Positions 20,715 to 32,164 of a stretch of DNA of 64,000 nt are shown here, in pieces. The stretch spans positions 248,001 through 312,000 of the forward strand of contig BQMJ01000002.1 of assembly GCA_025991245.1 (NCBI GenBank). Reading direction: 5' to 3'. The stretch's first letter is position 1. The number at the start of each line of letters is the position of its first letter. The notes below the pieces were generated by a model, which worked only from the letters and a program-made list of their open reading frames with translations, was not told the DNA's origin and ran no database searches. A program made the translations under genes and the position numbers. The stretch comes from Galdieria partita. Lineage: Eukaryota; Rhodophyta; Bangiophyceae; Galdieriales; Galdieriaceae.

Positions 20715-22229
20715 TTAGTCTCCTTTGCGGTCATCTTTTTCGCTTTCAGAGCATATCTGTCTCAAATACTCTATAAGCTCTTTCGTTCCATACTTTTGTC
20801 CACTTATCATTCTTTTAAGTTTTCCTTTAAGAACAACCAAATTTTGTGTTTTGTTTTGTTGACAGTTTCTTGTTGCTTCCCCGTTTTCGACTGAAAGTTT
20901 CTCGATTCGATGCAAACAAATGTCCATCAAAGCCATCCTTGAACTTTTCCATATCATCTTCTCTGTTCCTCTAGTAATGATTCCAGGCAATGGGGAATGA
21001 TCTTCCTTAATTTGTGCATAATGACGCCAAAATTCCTTGATACACGAGAAACCCAGTGCATGGACAGCTGCCAAACTTCGATCGGTATTTGTATTATCTA
21101 TTTTAGGAAATCCCGCAATATCTGCTTTTCTACATAAATACTCTTGTATTTGACGTATGTGTTGAAAGTTCTTGACGTATTTGTTACCGCTAGAATTCAA
21201 TGCCTACTGGATAATTGAGAACCATATTCAATATATAGGAATCCTTACCATGTATTTTACTCGAACTGCAAACCTATTCACATGTTTAGCTTCATTACTG
21301 ATATATGTGATGAAAGGAATGACCACATGAAATTCCTCCACGAGATGTTTCATAATCTTTACGGATAAATGAACTCCTTCGACAACTAGAGATTCCTTTT
21401 GCCAAAGACTATTCGCAATCAAATGATGAATAAATGGCTCCATCAATTCTGCTTGCAGTTTGTATGCTTTAAGTAGACGTTTTCTAGGAGTTGTTTCGGA
21501 TGCAATGAAGTCAGGTGGAAGATGAGAGTCTATTTCATAACTTGAAGAATGTAAAACGCCATAAAAGGTATCATTTGGTGAAGAATGCGTTCTTAAGCAA
21601 GCTCGAATAGTGTCTGTAGATATGACTTTGTTGATTCCTAACTTTCTTGCCAACATATAGGCAAGCGTTGATTTACCACAACCTGAAGTTCCTCCAAGAA
21701 GAATAATAACAGGAAGATGATGTCCAATCAAGTGAAGAGCCACCATAATATCTTCACAAGTTTCGTTGGTCACGGCTCCTCCTTGTAACTCTGCGCTTTT
21801 GGCTAAATAAAGAGCCAACTGACAACTCCAAATATGAGCAGTCTGTGAAGTGTCATCATATTGTTGTTCTTGACTGGTCGAGTTCGTCAACAAGATGTGG
21901 TTCAAGGATGAAAAGAAACAGTTTGCTAAGTGTTGAGCAAAGGCGGGTTTATATCCAGTAAGACAAAAGAGTCTTTCGATGTCTTCTTTAAATAACATAT
22001 TCTGTTCTACTTGAGTTTCTTCAGAATCTATACACTGGCCACCATACTGTCTACTCAGTTTCCTCAAGTCATTTTTCCAATAAACGTTCATATGATGTTC
22101 AAAACGGAACAAGTTGTCAAGATGCTGTATATCAAAGTTTTCAAGTGATAGATTACTTTTGTTCAAAAGACAAACATGTTGTTCAGGCTTACAAAACCAA
22201 ACATTTACTGACAAAACCACCTTGGACAT
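20715..22229 (-). CDS. 2-phosphoglycerate kinase-like P-loop kinase (LPA1-like)
   Basis: Two exons (21249-22229 and 20715-21203) give 489 residues. A Walker A motif (LLGGTSGCGKSTLAYMLA) lies near residues 175-190, followed by TDTIRACLR, HLPPDF and VVEGVHLS. This order resembles archaeal 2-phosphoglycerate kinase and the kinase domain of plant LPA1, which affects phytic-acid level. The N-terminal 170 residues are unassigned. Its start lies 36 bases downstream of the stop of the PLP enzyme on the same strand. The substrate in this organism is unknown; 2-phosphoglycerate or an inositol-related compound are guesses from the family. Confidence 0.82.
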
Positions 22230-22265
22230 CGCAAAAACACAACAAATCACCACATCACATCACAT

Positions 22266-24584
22266 TCAAACCATCTCATCCAAATGGGCTATTAAGAATT
22301 GTAACTTGCAAAGTATTTTCCAATCCTCACATAACAAATCTTCCACTGAGCACTTGGCATCATATACTGCCCTTATTTGGGAGGCTCCCAATGCAAGGCG
22401 TATAACACTCTTGTCTCCGAGTTTCACCGGTTGACCTATCAAACATATCAGACTTGCGATACGTCCTTCTTGTGTCGAACAAGGAACGGAATCCACAACA
22501 GACGAGAGCAACTTGTGCAACACTCGAAGTTCATTCAAGTTCATAACTTCACCATTCTGCTTATGTACAATCAAATTAATGATAGAATTCACACCAACAT
22601 CCGTCAATTCTTCATCGACCAACACACGTATCAATGAAAAATGATTCTCTATAATGGATCGAACACCATACGACCACTGGTCAATGATTGAGTTGCAAGC
22701 AATAATATCCGTGAATCTCTAAATAACAACTTAGTCTCTATTCTTTCTCTGATATGCGATGACTTACTTCCATTTCAGTCAATGCACATTCCCATCGTAG
22801 TAACAATCCAATGTTGCAAGGATGACGAGGCAGCTTGGAACGCAGACAAGGCATACTCTCTGCAACCTCATTTTTGGTAATATAAAACGAAATTCCATCT
22901 GGAATAGAAGAAAGGTTTTCCAATTCTTGCATTATGGAAGAGGAAAATAAAACAGAACCACAAAAACCGGGACCACAGAAAAATTTGCTGCCAGTCAACA
23001 GAATCAAAGCTCCTTTACTAAGAAACCATCGGTATTCTTCCAAATCGGAACGTCCTTGACAAGCATCTAAAACCAAAACGAGATGTTGCCCCCAAATATC
23101 TTGCAATTCTTCGATTACTTCATGAGAGGGAAGTTTTAAGCCGGTTTTGGAACCATCTACTGCATGAAAAACGACAATGGCATCTTTATAGTTTTCTCTT
23201 ATTTGTCTCATCTGTTCTCTGGCCAAATTGTCAAAGTCCACAGGCTTCCCATCTTTTCCTCTAGGACTTAGTTGAACTACGTGCGTAGAAGAAGGAAACG
23301 AACTAATGGTACTATCTTCTTTCACTTTATAACCAGTTGGAGAAACAGATGAGAAGTGCTTTCCAGCCGCTGCAGGTGCAGTTCCTGAGCCAACTTCTCC
23401 AGCCGCAGATACTACATTCACAATAAGATGAGCATCAAGCCTTTCCATTCGTCCCATTGCAACCAAAAGTGGCAATAATTCTGCATCGGAACCTGACGGG
23501 TGCAATATACAAAAGGTTTGAATATCGTTCAATTTTAAAGCTTTAAGAATTCTTTTGCGAACACCCTCCATATGCATGCTGAAATACAGTTCTGGCTGTT
23601 TCCACAACTGCTTTACGACTGCACAGGCACGTTCAAATCCTTCCTTGGTAGGTGGAGAACAGGTACAGGAAGAACGCAACAGAGTAGTATCTGGGTCAAC
23701 TGGATATGGCGGACAATAATATTTATTTACTCCACTGTTATTCAGAAACAAACGGTCATCACCTCCTTCCACCAATAATTGGGAAGTAAAAGATGCTACC
23801 AGATAGCTTTCCATTTCCAATAGTAAAGCTTGTAACTGACTCAATTTGTCTCTATCTATGTGATTCGGGTGCGGCATAAAATTCACCACAGGAACCTTCA
23901 GTACTAAACAGGGTCGATTGCACTGAAATGAATCATAATCACAATGAGTTGACTGACACGAGTCTCTGTCACAGCTATGGATATCTGAGACACTGATTTC
24001 TAACTGAAAATCACAATGATAGAGTCTCCATTTTTCCTGAAAGGTTATACGAACAGAGTCCAGGACTGCAAAACACTTATCCTTATTACTCAAGACTTTC
24101 GGCGTACAGAGGTAAAAAGTAATATTCCCTCCTTCACCCTGCACGTCGTTTTTATGGATATTCGTGAAACGAGTATCACTAGACGGTCCCAACTGCCAAA
24201 GGCTAGAGTGCAACAGGCATTTCAGATGCTGACTCAAGTCCATAGGAACTTTAGATGTCCTGATTTGCTCTACTGCTACTGGTGTGACTCTCATTACTAA
24301 CTAATAACACAGGAACGAAGTCTATGAGTGTGTTGCGAAAGAGAGTACTTGACAAACTTCTGCTTTTTGTGACTAGAACAAGGTCCTGCTAATAGACAAG
24401 CTGTGGCAAAAAATAGCCTCCTTCTTCGGCTATAGATCAAGGACTGTTCAAAGGCTGAAGCTAGCTTTTTACTGTCCGTCTTGTTTAGAATATTCTTCAA
24501 CAAAGTAATCACGCTTGGAGATTCAAAGCAGTCAAAACAAGCAATTGTCCCAGCAATTTGGAAAATAATACTGTTCCAAGCCAT
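22266..24584 (-). CDS. PLP-dependent fold-type-I enzyme of unknown substrate
   Basis: Three exons (24354-24584, 22768-24300, 22266-22718) join in phase to 738 residues. The likely Schiff-base lysine is in LTGSKFFCGPGFCGSVLF near residue 515, preceded by VLDACQGR, whose Asp would hold the pyridine nitrogen, and by HAVDGSKTGLKLPS. HPSGSDAELLPLLVA, then GEVGSGTAPAAAGKHFS, are notable glycine-rich blocks. The pattern suggests a class-V aminotransferase/desulfurase-like fold but not a family I can name. The long N-terminal region contains a cluster of Cys and His (CDRDSC, HCDYDSFQCNRPC). The first exon is inferred from phase and an acceptor at 24301; without it the protein starts at 24294. Confidence 0.75.
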
Positions 24585-24666
24585 TCATTCCACTGTCATT
24601 GCCAGGAAGACCTCGTGTCTACTGGACAACACACTTCTCTATTCCTTCCTGGAATTCCAACGACTA

Positions 24667-26073
24667 TTAGTATGGCCGAATTTCATAACCTCCCGATTTA
24701 GTAATACGACGAAGTCCCTTGTATGGCTTATAAGACTCATTTAGAACGGTCAACTGCTGGACACTTAAACCGGATAGTGCAAATCCGACAATACTAAGTT
24801 CTCGTGAGTATCAAGGAAATAACTAGAAAATAAACAATCAGTACCGAAAATCAACTAGAATAGAAGGTAACGAAATTGGCAACAAGCATTTGTCTTGTGA
24901 TAATTCCGCAGTAAGTGCCAACGTCCTTGTAGAATCAACGTTGGTTAAACTCCATTTGCAGATCTACAAGTTTGTTCTGTGTTATCAGACATAATGATAG
25001 ATTAGATGCGCCCTACCTGTACTTGCGAATCATATCTAACTGTGCCCTTCGTAACGTTAAGATTGGTTACAATCATATTATATCGGAATGGAATGGAAAC
25101 CATTATTTCCTCACAAGCTTTCCCACCACAACCTCTTATGTCTAAAGTTAGTTGTAGACGGCCATGTCTTCGTTCCTTATCAACAGAATATTGCGGCTCC
25201 AATGTAACAGGAATATAGGGAGCCTTCCAAGATTGATACTTTAAAAGTTGAAAAACACCATCTGGAGGTACAAATGAAACAATTCCTTCTCGAATAAATC
25301 TTCCATAACGCACACAAGGATGCACAAAGGAATGCTTTGCTATAGAAGAATCATTCAAATGTAATGACAGTTCTGGCACTCCCGATAGTCTACAGTTCAC
25401 GACGATACTGCCGGATATTCCACTATGAATACATTCTCCCTTGTTATTAAGGATTGCTGAGACTTCCTCAATGATATCAACAAATATTTCATTGTGTGCG
25501 TAACGAATATTCGGGTTTCTCCAAGATACTTTCTTGCGATTGTTCCACTCGGATACGTCCTTTTTCGAAAGCGAGCTACCAGTAACTGACCCAATCATTC
25601 GGCTTAATAAACTAGGAGGAGGAACCAACTCCTTCAGACTAGCAGTGTCCACCGTGAAGGTAAAACCGTGGTCCAAAACCTCCTCTACGATTTCGTAGAC
25701 AGTTACAAAGTTTTCTTTAATAGCGTGTTCATTGAATTCTCCAAAGTAATCAACAAACGTGTCAACCAAATGGTGCAACAACTCCAAAGCAGCCGTACTC
25801 TGTAACGTGTTCCTTACTGTTGCCACCAAAAAAACACCACAAGTGTAAATATGAGCAATATCAAACTTGGGAAAATGCAACAGTGGTGCAAGTTCTTCGG
25901 CAGAAGAAACCTTCAAAATTTCCTGCCAAAACAAATCACAGACTCTACGAGTGTGTTCTGTCTTCCAGGACTTCTCTATGATTACCTCTCTGGTGCGGAA
26001 TAGGTAAAAAAAAGAAATACGAAAATTTTAATACTCACCCGTTTGAATTGATAAGAAACAAACTAAGCAACAT
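24667..26073 (-). CDS. AP-3 adaptor complex subunit mu
   Basis: Medium subunit of the AP-3 clathrin-type adaptor, sorting cargo to vacuole/lysosome. Four exons (26039-26073, 25017-25989, 24845-24963, 24667-24793) yield 417 residues, one less than human AP3M1. It starts MLLSLFLINSNGEVIIEKSW like the human MIHSLFLINCSGDIFLEKHW. TFVDYFGEFNEHAIKENFV and HPCVRYGRF with FVPPDGVF follow, and the last exon has FALSGLSVQQL and ESYKPYKGLRRITKSG before the end. The tiny first exon codes only 11 full residues. The longin-like N-terminus and mu-homology domain are complete. Confidence 0.96.
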
Positions 26074-26099
26074 GTTGTTTTCCAAAAGACTCAAAGCTC

Positions 26100-26279
26100 A
26101 TGAATAAGCAGTGGCATGCTCTCCGAAAGAACCACCCTTTCAGTTCAATGGCCAACAAAGCCACCGTCATCAGGGATTGGGAGATGCTTGTCGAAAAACT
26201 AAAAAAGATAAACTATGACAACAGTCTCACTCAAGCATGGACAATATATGCAATGATATGGGAATATTTTAAACAATGA
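26100..26279 (+). CDS. Possible small protein of 59 residues
   Basis: An intact frame starting MNKQWHALRKNHPFSS and ending IWEYFKQ, with regular Trp/Tyr/Lys spacing and an amphipathic helix-like centre (WEMLVEKLKKINYD). It begins 26 bases from the AP-3 mu start on the other strand and ends 185 bases before GLE1. I recognise no family. The composition looks coding, but the length alone gives little certainty. Confidence 0.35.
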   Translation: MNKQWHALRKNHPFSSMANKATVIRDWEMLVEKLKKINYDNSLTQAWTIYAMIWEYFKQ

Positions 26280-26464
26280 AAATGTGTAAAAATTTTCGTC
26301 GAGGCACTTGAAATGACTTCCTCAAGTGGAGGGTTTGACCCCATTCAGAGGAAAGCATTTTTTCACATTGGGCGCCAAGTCGTCTGTAGTTTTGTTTACA
26401 TGTCCAGTACCATCAAACAGTTTGCATAGAAACAAGGTTTAGTGGTGAAAGTATAGCTGGTCTA

Positions 26465-28370
26465 ATGTATGATCATTCACCTAGTGTGGTGGACCAAATT
26501 GTGGAACGGCTCAAAACACCAGTCGCAGACAGAACTAAAACCGCAGAAACACTTACTTTTAAATCACCCTTCAAAACTTATACTTCAGAAGCAACGCCAC
26601 GAGTTGCATACCAGACACCATCTTGGTTGTTTCAAGTTGAACAGTCTTCGTTTTCAAAGCAAAAGAATCTTCTTTCGAGAAAGTTAAAACTGTCGCCGCC
26701 AAGTGATGATAGTGAAAGTGAAGCAGATACTGACACACCGGTTGTACCTAGAAGAAAACTTTATGTGAAACCTTCTGATTCTCCTGTAGACTTTCTTGAA
26801 AAGGACAATAGTGAAGTTGTTTTGGAAGAAGAAGGAGGCAAGGACATTTGGCAGTCGAGCCCTGTATTAAGTAAGTTAGAGCAGCAACTGAGATGGAATA
26901 GATTACAAGTACAAAAAGAATTTGCAACAGTATTGATTCAAACAATGAAAAGCTTGGATTCGGAACAAGAAAAGTTGCCTGGCGGCTGGAAAAAGTTAGT
27001 GGAAGCTATTGAAGAAAGAAATCGAATGCAAGCTGCCGAAGAAAGACGTCAATGGTCTGATATTGAAAAACAGATATTCAGTTGGAAGGCAGAGCAACAG
27101 AATCGCAACGAGGAACGAGTTTATTCAAAGGTACAAACAAGAGACAGCAGTTCACAGGTAGTTCAAGAGAGTTCCACGTCTGTGCACACTAGAAACAAAG
27201 AAGATTTGATTCTTGAAAAAAATGCAGAACTTTCTCCAGAAGAGAACAAGACGGAACCTTCTGCTTCGAAGGAGCCATTGACCTCAGAGTCAACCAGGAA
27301 AACGGATTCCCAGAAAGAGTCGAACAACTCTGTCATAATGACAGGTGCACCTGAGTCCACTCCTTATAGGGAAAAACTAGGAACTGTGGGGGGTAGGAAG
27401 ATCATCACCAGTCCATCTGCGTTGTCCGAAGCATCTGCGTGTTATCAATTTCTTGAGGATTTACGCCAAGCAGCGTCTCACTTTTTGAAGGATTCTTCGA
27501 CAGCTTCTTACAGACTGCATCTGAAGAAAAGAATCAATTTGGCAGCCAATCAAATTGCAGCTTCGCAGAAACAGATACTAAACAAGGCATACGACATTGT
27601 CGATACTCTTCGTAAAGCTGGTCAGTCGAGCAAGGAGTCTCAGGCTTACTGTTTTCTTTGCGTAGTAGAGAGACTGGTAGAAGAAGGGGAGAAACAAGTT
27701 GCGTTGCATAGCGATTCCGCATTTGCAATTGCAGCCGTAATTGTGGCCGTTACTGCTGAGTTTTCTGAGCTGAAACAACTGTTTCTTGCGCAGTTTCATA
27801 GTGTCTGTATCTTTACAATTCCTGCTTATGTATGTGGCGATAGCATATTCATAGTTTGGACAGAAACTGAAACATTTATTTCTACAGGGAATACGTTCAA
27901 AACAAGACTCAGTTGAAAAATACTGGCAGTCGATGGGTTGGAAGGACGGTGAAACTCTGGAAAGATTCTATGAAAGGATGTCTGGTTATTTAGCTTTGTA
28001 TGCTGCAGTTATTCAAACAGAAATTCCGTTACTAGCGAACAACCTGTTTGGGATAGACGCAGGGTGGACGTGGTTGGCAAGAGTAGTGAATATGAAACCT
28101 AGACGGTTTACTGCATTTGCATTGATTTCTTTTCTAGAAATCGCGGGTTATGCCCTTTATAAGCATTACGGAAAGCAGTTTGAGAAAATACTTCGTCTTA
28201 TTCAAGAACATATACTACCCAATCTGCCTTCCAATTCTCCTGCTGGTCCCACTGCTCGATTGCGGTCCTTTATCGAAGACTTTTATCATTGCAGGACCAT
28301 CAAAGAACCGCAGGGTCGTCAACTCCCAACAACGGACGCCGAAAATGAAGATTACTCGAATGGCTTTTGA
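26465..28370 (+). CDS. GLE1: mRNA export factor GLE1
   Basis: Nuclear-pore mRNA export factor that, with inositol hexakisphosphate, stimulates the DEAD-box ATPase Dbp5/DDX19. Two exons (26465-27829, 27888-28370), 615 residues. The N-terminal half is charged and coiled-coil rich (QVQKEFATVLIQTMKSLDSE). The C-terminal GLE1 domain starts near residue 330 and contains ERLVEEGEKQV, ERMSGYLALYAAVIQ, AGWTWLARVVNMKP and FLEIAGYALYKHYGKQF, all matching human GLE1. The 58-base intron falls between IPAY and GIRSKQD. The basic residues that bind IP6 cannot be assigned by eye. Confidence 0.94.
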
Positions 28371-29550
28371 GAATCTCCCTTTATTTGTTATGATGGAAAT
28401 GTCATGTTACTCTTCCATTGATGACAGAAGCTTGATCTCGAAATTTTTTTGAACTAGCGTTTACCTTTTTTTCGTCCCTCCTTAGATTCGCAGAAGAAGA
28501 AGTAGGTGCTCCCTGTTTCGAAGTTGTAAATAGATGAAACAGTGAAATGTACAGAAATTGTAGTGGCTACATAAATGGACGTAGGAATATTTTGCACGAG
28601 GACTTTGGTTTTATACTCTTAAGACACTACTTATCGATTTGTAGCCGTATATAAGTATATAGTACTGTTTAAAGTGGCAACATACTAACTAATAAACAAG
28701 AATATAATCTCTAGCTTTATCAATTTCCCATTGTAAACTGTTCTGTGTACTATTTACGAACACTATCTTCGTGTTTGAGTTCATATCGATGGGATCGTCA
28801 TTATATAGCACGACATCCAAATTTTTCAAGAGGCTTTGCCAGAAATATCAAGACAAAAAGACAACTATGAAAACTCGATGTTTTGTTTGTCAAACTCTTC
28901 TATTCACCGCCTAGCAAAACTTATTGATGGAAATGAATTTTCGAAGTCAGAGGTTTCGATGTTGAACCAGTCAATAGTCACGTATTCCATTCATTGTCTT
29001 GTCTCATATATAGAAACAGAGACAGATATTCACAATCAAACGAGCCAATTTGTTCACTCACTATTCCTATATCTTTACTGTTGTCTTGAAAGAAAGAGAG
29101 ATAACTTTGCAAGTGTCCAACTGTAGCTGCAAGAAAGACAAAAAGCCACTTTTACCTATAAAAACCCAAATAATACGTTTTTTCCAAGGAGATCCTCAAA
29201 AGATTACCAAGTCCTCGATCAACTTCTTGACAAAACAAAAGAATTCAAGAACATTCCAGTAATAGGGATAAAAACTCTCTCTCTCTAGGAAACAATGTTT
29301 CGTGCATTTGAAATCCGCAAAGGACCCAGTACAGTGGTTCCTATCTACACTAGAGCAAGTCACTAAAACCATAATACTTCAAGTCTTAATTTTACAGAAT
29401 GCGGTCCAATATTCAACAATAATACACCTTAAGAAACCCCACAAATTCCAACTTTGAAAAAGATGGAGTTGAAAGCCACTACAAAAGTTCTAAACACTTT
29501 GAAGAGACTTGAAAATCCGTACATGCGAAAGCAGTCGAAAAGAACAATCA
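28371..29550. other. Gene-poor stretch, weak coding signals only
   Basis: About 1.2 kb between GLE1 and RibD, the longest gap in the window. A frame starting with MGSSLYSTTSKFFKRL at 28789 runs 42 codons and could continue after splicing into an exon near 28950-29126 (SEVSMLNQSIVTYS), but the donor is poor and no family is visible. No tRNA fold or snRNA landmark was recognised. Confidence 0.35.
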
Positions 29551-30999
29551 ATGCCTTATCCAAATGGCGCCAACGTTGCTACTCGTTCAGTCTGTTTCCA
29601 TTTGCTTACCTTTCCTAGACAGAGGCTACTTTGCTGGAAAGGTACAATATCAGAAATTGGTTCATGTCCTATTTCACGCAAAGTGAACGGAAAAAACTTG
29701 CGTCTTTGCCGACATAATGGATTTTGTCGTTTGGAACCATTCAACAGTCTAGTTCAAGAAGTCGATGAGAAATATTTGAGACGAAGCATCGAACTTGCAA
29801 AGGTTGCTGCAGGAAATACGAGACCGAATCCACTTGTTGGTTGCGTGGTACTTTCCAAAGAAGGAAAGATAGTTGGCGAAGGATATCATCCAATGGCAGG
29901 ATTACCTCACGCCGAGGTATTTGCCTTGGGAGAGGCTGGGGAAAGCGCTCGAGGTGGAACTCTCTATGTGAATCTGGAGCCTTGTAATCATACAGGTAGG
30001 ACTCCACCTTGCACGGAAGCCATTTTACGGTCAGGTATCTCTCGCGTTGTAGTCGGTATGGTTGATCCTGATCCAAGGACAAGTGGAAGTGGAATTCGAC
30101 GTTTGCGTTCCCATGGAATTCAAGTAATAGAAGGAGTAGAAGAACGAGCTTGTCGTGAATTGAATGCAGGTTTTTGTCTTCGAATGAAGTTGCGTAAACC
30201 TCTCTCCATTTTGAAATATGCAATGTCCATGGATGGTAGAATTGCCACAAGCAGTGGCAACTCGAGATGGATTTCCAGTGAAAAAAGTAGACAAGCAGTT
30301 CATTTGCTACGTTCTCAAGTAGACGCAATTATTGTTGGTGGAAACACCGTTAGAAAGGACAATCCTCAGCTTACTGTTCGTCTTCCTGATGACCAAAAGG
30401 ATATGACTTCAAACCTCTCTCACATAACAAATACAACGCTTGGAAAGTCGGATTTCTGTACCCGATTGCATCCTTTAAGAGTGGTTATTAGCTTATCAAT
30501 GGATCTGCCTATCCATGCTAGAATTTTTGAGGATCAAGATGAATATCCTACCATGGTGATAACCAGGAAGTTTTCAGAATTGGAAGAGAATAAGAGAACA
30601 TTGCGTAGTAAAGGTAGTAAAATCTTATCATATGCTTTACAGTGATATAGAATTCTGTTAGGTGTTACCATTGTGGAGCTGGATACTCCAACCATCAATC
30701 CAAGTCAAGTTCTGGATTGTTTATATGAATGGGGAGCATTGCAAGTTCTATGGGAATGTGGTGGTACTTTGGCTTCCAAAGCATTGGAGCATGAATGTAT
30801 TCATAAGATCATCACTTTCATTGCACCTAAAATTGTTGGTGGAATCTCATCTCCTTCTCCTTTTGCATCTTTTGAAATTCAAGAAATGTCTCAAGCTATT
30901 CTTTTGCATTCACTCAAGTTTCAAAAGATAGATGAAGACTTTTTGGTAGAAGGATATCTCCCAGCTGTGAATGGCGTTATATTTGATAGTGTGGCTTAA
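29551..30999 (+). CDS. RibD-type pyrimidine deaminase/reductase, riboflavin biosynthesis
   Basis: Bifunctional enzyme for the second and third steps of riboflavin synthesis: deamination and then side-chain reduction of the GTP-derived pyrimidine. Exons 29551-30613 and 30662-30999 give 466 residues. A transit-like N-terminus of about 70 residues (FPRQRLLCWKG) precedes the deaminase domain, with zinc ligands in HAEVFAL (His120) and PCNHTGRTPPC and with RPNPLVGCV. The reductase domain follows with KPLSILKYAMSMDGRIA, SRWISS and GGNTVRKDNPQL, and ends around VLWECGGTLAS. Plastid location is inferred. The extra C-terminal domain of plant PYRR is absent. Confidence 0.93.
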
Positions 31000-31291
31000 A
31001 AGAGTTGTTACGCATTGAGAGCGAATCCGCAACTGACCAGTGTACTTTTTCAGAAAACACTAAATTTGTTTGTTACCATTATGAACATAGATATGAAGCC
31101 AATGGCGAATTATTTGTTCGTCTATATCATTCTTTAGAGATTGCTTTGCCACTTTTTTTGGTTGTATGCTTGTCAGGAACCAGAACGAGGAAAGGTATAT
31201 ATGAAAGAAAGGCCATCACTTTGAAGAATTGCTGGTTACTCCATTTTGTCCGTTGATTATCATCCACAAGTATTGGATTGTTGAGGTTTTC

Positions 31292-31945
31292 ATGCAAGTT
31301 GTCTGTTTAGGTTTTGTCTCTGCCAACCTTAAGGTTAGTCAAAGAGATAGAGTTGCTGATCAACGACGACGACGAGGGGCTAAGATTTGCCCTTGTCGTC
31401 CAAGGTTTCTGGGGTTTCGAAAAAGACAGCAACTCATAGATTATGGAACGACGGGTCATCTTTTATTACTTGTTTCCATGCAGGAAGAGACCTCAGAGTC
31501 TCAAAGTATCCCAAACAAGGCTACGTCGGCCTCTGAAGAGAAAAAAGACAGCCAATCTATATCATCCCGAGGCTCAGCTGACGTTGGAAAGAAAGGCAGT
31601 TCCAAAAAGAAGTCGACTACGAAAAGAAGAAGAATGAGAAAAAAACAAGAGCAGCTGCCAGATACTGAAGTAGTTACTGTTCCTATTTCAAGAAAACCTA
31701 ATCCGCCTTCTGGAGCAGACTATTGGATGGATCCAAAAGATGTTGTGGTTGCCCAAGATAAGAAGCAAGTGCCCAGTCCTCCAACCGACCTTTCGAGTGA
31801 TATGAAGGGTAAACTGAAAACAGAAATTGTCTCACCTTATCGTCAAAACTGGATTCTCTTTTTAATTGGAGCAGTTGTACTGTTGACTTTGGCATATCGT
31901 TTTCTCCCCGCTGATCAAATTTTCGATCATATTCCAGACTTGTGA
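31292..31945 (+). CDS. Predicted membrane-anchored protein, possibly plastid-targeted
   Basis: A 217-residue protein, unknown family. The N-terminus has hydroxylated and basic residues (SQRDRVADQRRRRGAK, FRKRQQL) that could be a transit sequence. The middle is a Lys/Ser-rich linker (KKGSSKKKSTTKRRRMRKK), and a single transmembrane segment, WILFLIGAVVLLTLAYRF, sits close to the C-terminus, leaving about 14 residues beyond it. The start is uncertain: the frame is open from 31229 without Met, and an acceptor-like CATGCAG at about 31484 could begin an exon. The 292 bases before it, after RibD, show no clear gene. Confidence 0.5.
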   Translation: MQVVCLGFVSANLKVSQRDRVADQRRRRGAKICPCRPRFLGFRKRQQLIDYGTTGHLLLLVSMQEETSESQSIPNKATSASEEKKDSQSISSRGSADVGKKGSSKKKSTTKRRRMRKKQEQLPDTEVVTVPISRKPNPPSGADYWMDPKDVVVAQDKKQVPSPPTDLSSDMKGKLKTEIVSPYRQNWILFLIGAVVLLTLAYRFLPADQIFDHIPDL

Positions 31946-32164
31946 ATGCTGCGAATATTCATTGTACTAGGCTTAAAAGGAGAATAGTTTATATTGTCAC
32001 ATTTTGCCGGTAGCTTTCATCACCTTTTTGGTCGTACTCGATTATTTTTCTGTTCCAAAGGTGCGCTTTTGAATAAAAGTTGAAAAGCATTGGAAATTGT
32101 TCTTGTTGGGGAATTTTCATTCGTCGTACTTGAAAAGGATTTGCTTCCAACAGATATATTGAAA

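Noticed and set aside
26320-26345. Sequence resembling a T-loop (GGGTTTGACCCC)
   Set aside because: No acceptor stem, anticodon arm or D-arm of suitable spacing around it.
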